A stretch of 11,346 nucleotides of DNA from contig CAYSSG010000055.1 in assembly GCA_964433635.1 (NCBI GenBank), positions 1 to 11,346 on the forward strand. The letters run 5' to 3'. This DNA comes from CAYSSG01 sp964433635. GTDB lineage: Bacteria; Atribacterota; Phoenicimicrobiia; Phoenicimicrobiales; Stramentimicrobiaceae. Of the stretch, positions 6,632 through 11,346 are shown in pieces. The translations under genes were made by a program, and so were the position numbers. The stretch's first letter is position 1. Every line of letters begins with the position of its first letter. The notes under the pieces were generated by a model, which was given only the letters and a program-made list of their open reading frames with translations, searched no databases and was not told the origin of the DNA.

Positions 6632-6756
6632 ATATTCCTGCTCCTATCAAAAAATTTGGGTCTTTTTTCATCTGAAGATGGCAAAATGACTATCTCAATA
6701 GAATCCAACACCAGGAACCTGTGAGTCTTGACCACGAATCTTCTAAATCTTTCATT

Positions 6757-8862
6757 TTAGCCATGTTCTAATATCTGCAGCATCTTCTGCACATCGGCAG
6801 TTGGCGACATGCAGATATAATCCTTACAGATATAGGCAGTAGCATCTTCAGTTATCTTGTCAGAAGGCAGGTCAAAGTGCATGATTCTATCAATATCCTG
6901 TTTTTCTTTTTCTGCAGAACGGAAGATCACAACCTTGCGGGGTAAATAATTGTTATGCAGGGCGTTGAACATTCTCTTTGTATCCTCTTTATTCCGGTTA
7001 CCCACAATAATCACCTCAAAAGCAGGACCGACCATCAGATCAACACCGATTAAAAAACAGGCATAGGCGGATGGATTTTGCTCAATCATTGGAGAAAAGG
7101 CTTTTACCAGCTGGTATGACATATGATTGAGTTTTTCATTTCCGGTGAGATGAGCTAATGTAAGCAAATTGTAGAAAGCGACAGAATTACCGGACGGTAC
7201 GGCACCGTCATACACTTCCTTTTGCCGAACCAGTAACTGCTCATTCTGTTCTGAGGTAAAATAAAATCCGCCGTTTTTTTCATCCCGGAAATCCGAAATA
7301 AGTGTCCGGTTCAGCTCCAGGGCTTTCTGCAGGTAATCTATGGAAAAGGTTGCTTCATATAATTCCAGCAAGCCCCAGATCAGAAATGCATAATCATCAA
7401 GATAACCGGTAATACCTGCATCCCCTTCACTGTAACGGTGAAACAGTCGATTCTGAGCAGCCGCTAAATTTCTAAAGATAAAATCAGCTGCTTTTCTTGC
7501 TGCCTCTAAGTAACCTTCTTTTCCGGTAACCTGTCCTGCCCTGGCCAGTGCCGCAATCATCAGCCCGTTCCAGTCAGTCAAAATCTTGGTATCTTTTCCG
7601 GGAGCGATTCTTTTTGTGCGAATGTTGTATAGCTTTTCACGAATCTTACCCCATCTTTCTGCCTCTGCAATTCCCTGTTCATCTGAAAAATCTGCCATAG
7701 AGGGATCGTGAGTATCTCTATATAGGATATTACGATTCCCGAAAATATCCTTCGGATGTCCCATGACAGCCAGATTACCCTCCGATTGAACATGAAAGTA
7801 CTGTTGGACAAAGATCAGCTCATCGTTATTTAAAATTTCCTGCAGCTCTTGTTCAGTCCATAGATAAAATTTCCCTTCCTCGCCTTCGCTGTCCGCATCC
7901 TCTGCTGAATAGAATCCTCCTTCATCTGATGCCATGTCCCTCAGCACATAATCCAGAACCATTTCTGCTGTATCCCGGTAAACAGCCTTACCGGTAGCCT
8001 GGTAAGCTTCCAGGTAGGCGATGGCCAACAAAGCCTGATCATAGAGCATCTTCTCAAAATGAGGCAGTATCCAGTCCTTGTCTGTCGAATAGCGGTGAAA
8101 CCCGAATCCGACATGGTCAAAGATTCCTCCTGCCTGCAGGGACTGCAGGGTCTTTTCAACCATCATCAGCGCCTGGTCATTCCCGGTTCTTTTCCAATAC
8201 CGCAAGAGAAAAAGAAGCTGGTGGGGAGAGGGAAATTTCGGAGCCTTGCCAAACCCGCCCGATTGCCGGTCATAGCGGGCTGAAAAATCCTGAAAAGCTT
8301 CTTCCAGTATTTCTTCAGTCAGTACCTCACCTCTATCGGTCACAGAATTTGCCTGAAGAGCAGCAAGCAATTGACTGCCCTGCTGCAGTATGGCATCCTG
8401 TTGATATTTCCATAAGTCCTTCACCTGGCTTAAAATTTCCGTTAAGCCTTTACGCCCATACTGGCTCTCTTTTGGTATATAGGTAGCGGCAAAGAAAGGG
8501 ATTTTATCCGGCGTGAGAAAGATCGTTAATGGCCATCCTCCGCTGCCGGTCATCAGGAAAGCTACCTGCATGTATATCCTGTCAATATCCGGTCGCTCTT
8601 CCCGATCTACCTTGATGGGGATAAAGATCTCATTCATGAGCCGCGCAATATTCTCATCTTCAAACGATTCATGAGCCATGACATGGCACCAGTGACAGGT
8701 AGAGTATCCGATGGAGAGAAATACTGGCTTATTCTCTTTGCGGGCAATTTCAAAAGCCTTCTCGTTCCAGGGATACCAGTCAACCGGCTGGTGGGCATGC
8801 TGACGTAAATAGGGGCTCTTCTCATGAACTAATTTGTTCTGATGCTTTTTCTGATTCTCCAA
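6757..8862 (-). CDS. Thioredoxin-domain protein of the YyaL / DUF255 family
   Basis: A 701-residue cytoplasmic protein, normal length for the YyaL (spermatogenesis-associated protein 20-like) family. The N-terminal thioredoxin-like domain (about 8-165) shows the hallmark NKLVHEKSPYLRQHAHQPVDWYPW opening, the C-x-x-C site CHWC at 56-59, VDREERPDID (about 85-94) and GSGGWPLTIFLTP. The remainder resembles the alpha/alpha six-hairpin barrel of glycosidases and epimerases, with GGFGKAPKFP, GGIFDHVGFGFHRYS, HFEKMLYDQA, SAEDADSEGEEGKFY and LTDWNGLMIAALARA. Its biochemical role is not settled; a redox or isomerase activity is only suggested by the two folds. The start is a TTG at 8862. An in-frame TAG lies seven codons upstream, and the next ATG would remove the conserved opening and CHWC, so TTG is the only sensible choice. 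A purine-rich AAAGGA lies 12 nt upstream. Confidence 0.93.
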   Translation of the reverse strand: MENQKKHQNKLVHEKSPYLRQHAHQPVDWYPWNEKAFEIARKENKPVFLSIGYSTCHWCHVMAHESFEDENIARLMNEIFIPIKVDREERPDIDRIYMQVAFLMTGSGGWPLTIFLTPDKIPFFAATYIPKESQYGRKGLTEILSQVKDLWKYQQDAILQQGSQLLAALQANSVTDRGEVLTEEILEEAFQDFSARYDRQSGGFGKAPKFPSPHQLLFLLRYWKRTGNDQALMMVEKTLQSLQAGGIFDHVGFGFHRYSTDKDWILPHFEKMLYDQALLAIAYLEAYQATGKAVYRDTAEMVLDYVLRDMASDEGGFYSAEDADSEGEEGKFYLWTEQELQEILNNDELIFVQQYFHVQSEGNLAVMGHPKDIFGNRNILYRDTHDPSMADFSDEQGIAEAERWGKIREKLYNIRTKRIAPGKDTKILTDWNGLMIAALARAGQVTGKEGYLEAARKAADFIFRNLAAAQNRLFHRYSEGDAGITGYLDDYAFLIWGLLELYEATFSIDYLQKALELNRTLISDFRDEKNGGFYFTSEQNEQLLVRQKEVYDGAVPSGNSVAFYNLLTLAHLTGNEKLNHMSYQLVKAFSPMIEQNPSAYACFLIGVDLMVGPAFEVIIVGNRNKEDTKRMFNALHNNYLPRKVVIFRSAEKEKQDIDRIMHFDLPSDKITEDATAYICKDYICMSPTADVQKMLQILEHG

Positions 8863-9104
8863 ATCCTGCGGGATTCCTTTCTAAAAGCATTGCCATGTTC
8901 CATTATTCTAACATAAAAAACATCCCTTGATACTTATTGATTCCAGTTAGATAAAGGATCAATCCTTCACATTTAATATTTGTGAAGAATTGACCCCTGG
9001 TTTTCCTTCAAGCTAGGCCCACAATGATATAGCTGCGAAGATGATTGACTTATATAACTTTAAAGGCATTCTGCAAGGTACTAATGTGTATCACAGTTGT
9101 TATT
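8863..9104. other. Spacer with a long imperfect stem-loop
   Basis: No gene is seen. The main structure lies at 8956-8996: CTTCACA (8965-8971) pairs with TGTGAAG (8981-8987), and the stem extends outward through AAT, TC and GG with two mismatches, giving about 14 paired positions around a nine-base loop. It lies between the peptidase stop and the YyaL-like start, so it could end the peptidase transcript, although no strong T-run follows. Its right arm reads GAAGAATTGACCCC, similar to AAGACCTGACCCC at 11276-11288, which suggests a dispersed repeat. Confidence 0.5.
8956..8996. repeat. REP-like imperfect palindrome
   Basis: A stem of about 14 pairs with two mismatches and a nine-base AT loop, in the spacer between two same-strand genes. 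The outer end, TTGACCCC, resembles the TGACCCC end of a motif at 11276-11288. Palindromes of this kind often serve as transcript ends or are spread by small transposases, but no transposase is present in the window. Confidence 0.4.
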
Positions 9105-10763
9105 CTATTTTTTTGAGCCGTATTCATCATGAATCAACTCTTCCCACCATTCCGGATAGGGCGGCACTGCCTTATGGGGATTATTTACAAAATACTTACC
9201 CTGCAGGATGTCTCCCAGGCGTTTCCATTCCTCATGCATGGCCACTGCATTGTTGTAATAGAAATTGTGCATGATATTCAAAGCCGCTTCCCGGTCAATC
9301 TTATAAATTTCTGCAGCATGCTCTAACATCAAAGGAACGGTATGATAAAGCATATCCATCCTGGGTTGCCTGAAAGCATGAATATCTTTGATCGCCTCGC
9401 TGTAGCAATATTCCGCCAGATGCATGACCCGGGTATTAATCCACCAACCGGATTCTCTTTCATAAGGTTCATACCGGGAGCCGGTGCTGTAAAACCCGGG
9501 CAGTTCCTTCATGTTTGGACTCAGCGGTGTCAGATAAGAAGTATCCATCGCGCCGTATCCAAACCAGTTAACGGCTTTAAGGGGATCGGGCAACCATCCT
9601 CTTACCTGGCTGATCTGTCCGAACAATGTGGTATACGTATTGATGGATCTGGCGCCACCCGGGCGTTTAGGAACAGGATTTCCATAAGGCCCTGCACCGG
9701 GACCTTCTGTCAAATCAAATTGTGTTCCCTGATAGACATCTCCCATGATCTTAAAGATGTCATCAACAGATAATTTTTTATCAGGCTTCACAGAGAACGG
9801 ATAGAGAGAATAAGGAGACTCCGAATCATCATACTGTAAATTCAGGGAAGGCGCCAACAGGCTCAGTGCTCTCCATTCGCGCGGATTACTGCTTTGACTT
9901 ACCGTCGGAGCATAGACATCAGCCGGTCTGAAAGGTTCACCTGAAGCAGAGTCATACCAGTCTTTTTCTACTGCAAAACTGACCAGATTGGGTGAGTACA
10001 TGACATTTTCTCTGTCTTCCAAATCAACATCCCGTATCCGGTGTCTGTTTGCAGAAACAAAGACCTCATCATCCTTCAGCTTGACTGCACACCATAAATC
10101 CAGCCCGTAGAACTCCTGAATCCACACTTCGTTGCCGTCGGTAATCACGGCACATTCTCCGCTTCCCGGCTCCATACCTCCATACCACAGGTATTCTTCT
10201 ACTAAATCGCCCATCACCTGAACCGCTTCCCTGGCAGTTGCCGCTCTCTGTAGGGCGATATCCATGCAGAACCACATGTCAATCTTTCCCTCCTGTTCAC
10301 CCATGGTTTTTCTGATTTCATCCGCAAGCTCTGACCCGGAAGGCGTGCAGGTGGTCTCCCCCATGCAGACACCTTTTTCATTGGCAAAAGAATAACGGGA
10401 ATGGAAATAGCGATAGGTATGCGGAACCTGGGGCATCTCCCCTACTACAAATCCGGTTCCATACAGTTCAGGTGCCGGAAAATTGGCAAAAGGCCATCGC
10501 CCGTAATCACCATAGCTGTGACCATCAACCAGAATCTCCTTGGTTGCCCCTGCCGGCCAATCCGCTTCAGGAATGATCCACAGCCTGACATCCCCGACAC
10601 CCGAGTCATCATTATGGGTAATCATGGTAGAACCATCTACAGAAGCATTCTTGCCTACTGCAATACAGGTACAGCCATCCTGAGCAGATGCCATCGAGAA
10701 ATTGACCAGGCACAGCAGAGCAATAAAAACCAATCCAATTATTTTTTTATTTAAAATTTTCAT
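9105..10763 (-). CDS. Secreted C69-family peptidase (dipeptidase-like)
   Basis: A 552-residue N-terminal-nucleophile hydrolase of peptidase family C69, the group of lactobacillus dipeptidase PepD. Residues 1-27 are a signal peptide (KKIIGLVFIALLCLVNF, likely cut at ASA-QD), so it acts outside the cytoplasm. The catalytic cysteine is probably C31 in DGCTCIAVGKNASVDGSTMITHNDD (29-53), matching the family's CT-x-x-VGK-AS-DGS pattern. After removal of a three-residue QDG propeptide it would become the N-terminal nucleophile. The core pattern NEKGVCMGETTC (about 128-139) is also typical. Family members cleave dipeptides or cell-wall and small peptides; the exact substrate is unknown. A strong GGAGG lies 5 nt before the ATG. 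The gene stands alone, with its own promoter region upstream and a 242-bp spacer before the YyaL-like gene. There is no C-terminal anchor or sorting signal; the chain ends YGSKK. Confidence 0.92.
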   Translation of the reverse strand: MKILNKKIIGLVFIALLCLVNFSMASAQDGCTCIAVGKNASVDGSTMITHNDDSGVGDVRLWIIPEADWPAGATKEILVDGHSYGDYGRWPFANFPAPELYGTGFVVGEMPQVPHTYRYFHSRYSFANEKGVCMGETTCTPSGSELADEIRKTMGEQEGKIDMWFCMDIALQRAATAREAVQVMGDLVEEYLWYGGMEPGSGECAVITDGNEVWIQEFYGLDLWCAVKLKDDEVFVSANRHRIRDVDLEDRENVMYSPNLVSFAVEKDWYDSASGEPFRPADVYAPTVSQSSNPREWRALSLLAPSLNLQYDDSESPYSLYPFSVKPDKKLSVDDIFKIMGDVYQGTQFDLTEGPGAGPYGNPVPKRPGGARSINTYTTLFGQISQVRGWLPDPLKAVNWFGYGAMDTSYLTPLSPNMKELPGFYSTGSRYEPYERESGWWINTRVMHLAEYCYSEAIKDIHAFRQPRMDMLYHTVPLMLEHAAEIYKIDREAALNIMHNFYYNNAVAMHEEWKRLGDILQGKYFVNNPHKAVPPYPEWWEELIHDEYGSKK

Positions 10764-10830
10764 TTTCCCCTCCCAAAGCTTATTTTATCCTTACTAAATT
10801 GTGCAATAACTGGTTGTATTATTATTATTC

Positions 10831-10836
10831 ATTATA
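10831..10836 (-). promoter_or_regulatory. Predicted -10 box of the C69 peptidase gene
   Basis: A perfect TATAAT on the minus strand, about 68 nt before the ATG. No good -35 hexamer sits 16-18 bp upstream (the sequence there is ATATTT). An inverted repeat covers that position instead, so the promoter may need an activator. In such AT-rich DNA a chance match is possible. Confidence 0.45.
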
Positions 10837-10843
10837 GAACATT

Positions 10844-10884
10844 ACCACAAGTAAAATATATTTGCAGAATTGTTTATTTGTGGT
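10844..10884. promoter_or_regulatory. Inverted repeat at the C69 promoter, candidate operator
   Basis: ACCACAAGTAAA (10844-10855) is mirrored by TTTATTTGTGGT (10873-10884), 12-bp arms with a single mismatch that would be a G-U pair in RNA. The arm centres are 29 bp apart, close to three helical turns, so both face the same side of the DNA. The near arm lies just upstream of the -10 box, over the -35 region. This is the placement of an activator or repressor site. I cannot name the regulator. Confidence 0.4.
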
Positions 10885-11346
10885 TATTATTACTATCTAC
10901 TTCAACACATTTTTGCAATTATTTCTTAACAAAATGTCCGATAGATGAATCCCATTGTCTTAATCGAATTGAAAAGAAAAAACAGAATAGCTCATGATAG
11001 TTCCCGACAAATTTCGTATCTCAATTTTCCTAAAGCATACCAACTATTATTTTACGGAATGATTCTGCTGATGAAAATTAAGTCCGAAATGAAAGTACAG
11101 ACGAGAAGGTTGATGACATCAACCGCCGGGAAGAATTGCCCGGAGAAGATACTGCCAGGAGATGGAGAAGAGTTCCCTTCCCAGGCAGGAGTCGCTTAAG
11201 TGGATTCAGAGAATTAAGGATCAGCTGAAGAATGGGAGGATAATTTGCCATGTGGACTGAAAAACTTATATTTCAAGACCTGACCCCCTTCTGCAATCAA
11301 AATGATTTCATTTAGATTTTTATCTGAGGCATCGATGCTTTTTCAG
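10885..11346. other. Gene-poor right flank with a GC-richer structured block
   Basis: No convincing gene is seen. Bases 10885-11090 are AT-rich. Bases about 11100-11240 are GC-richer and contain consecutive stem-loops, described separately. An 84-codon open frame (10945-11199, plus strand) spans the junction, but its first half looks like translated AT-rich spacer. The end holds an AAGACCTGACCCC motif (11276-11288) and a GCATCGATGC palindrome followed by TTTTT (about 11332-11346), which would suit a terminator for a gene beyond the window. Confidence 0.5.
11108..11188 (+). repeat. Three consecutive stem-loops, possible mobile-element remnant
   Basis: Three hairpins follow one another. GGTTGATGACATCAACC (11108-11124) is a 17-bp palindrome. 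CCGGG pairs with CCCGG (11126-11130 with 11139-11143). CTGCC pairs with GGCAG (11152-11156 with 11184-11188) with partial inner pairing. The block is clearly richer in GC than the flanking spacer, and part of it recurs inverted at the left end of the window. It may be a structured RNA or a fragment of a repeated element. Confidence 0.4.

Noticed and set aside
6645..6700. CATC-TTCA-GATG hairpin between the YyaL-like and Cdd1-like genes
   Set aside because: On the coding strand it is followed by As rather than Ts and has only four base pairs, so it is not a terminator.
9342..9773. 143-codon open frame on the plus strand
   Set aside because: Antisense to the conserved C69 peptidase and without any recognisable motif.
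10945..11199. 84-codon open frame on the plus strand
   Set aside because: It begins in AT-rich spacer, lacks a convincing ribosome-binding site, shows no recognisable domain and ends in the stem-loop block. Other frames through that block look equally protein-like, which points to a structured or decayed element.
1..11346. CRISPR array, tRNA or rRNA genes, or defence system
   Set aside because: No regularly spaced repeats, no tRNA-like cloverleaf or TTCRA motif in the spacers that I could find, and no nuclease, helicase or toxin genes.

Overview
All nine well-supported genes lie on the minus strand, so the window reads right to left. The DNA is AT-rich overall, the spacers especially. The genes fit an anaerobic or facultative low-GC bacterium: a C69 peptidase, a YyaL/DUF255 protein, a small Cdd1-like helix-hairpin-helix protein and a nitroreductase. 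The solute-binding protein has a plain signal peptide with no lipobox. This weakly favours a two-membrane (diderm) cell over a classical Gram-positive one. I cannot name the taxon.

Right part (about 11346 to 6374): a 583-bp AT-rich leader holds the promoter region of a secreted C69-family peptidase and a 12-bp inverted repeat at that promoter. Farther out is a GC-richer block with stem-loops (about 11108-11188) that resembles a mobile-element scrap. After the peptidase (10763-9105) come a stem-loop spacer, a 701-residue YyaL-like thioredoxin-fold protein that starts at TTG (8862-6757), and the Cdd1-like protein (6631-6374).

Left part (6373 to 166): a near-consensus sigma-70 promoter (6287-6259) starts a long leader of about 310 nt. 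The leader contains a 24-bp hyphenated palindrome and then a folded element that I read as a divergent GEMM-I (cyclic-di-GMP/cGAMP class) riboswitch aptamer (6159-6081). Next is an operon-like run: FbpA/AfuA-type binding protein, fused two-domain permease, ATPase, an exported protein of unknown function, nitroreductase, and an ICMT-like membrane methyltransferase. The permease, ATPase and exported-protein genes overlap, the nitroreductase follows by a short gap, and the methyltransferase is 55 bp further on.

The first three products should form one importer: a periplasmic receptor, one polypeptide carrying both membrane halves, and a cytoplasmic ATPase dimer. The binding protein lacks the tandem tyrosines of classical FbpA, so the cargo need not be ferric iron. 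Phosphorylated organic solutes, as in AfuA or the phosphonate importers, are equally possible. The most interesting point is the possible second-messenger riboswitch in front of this importer.
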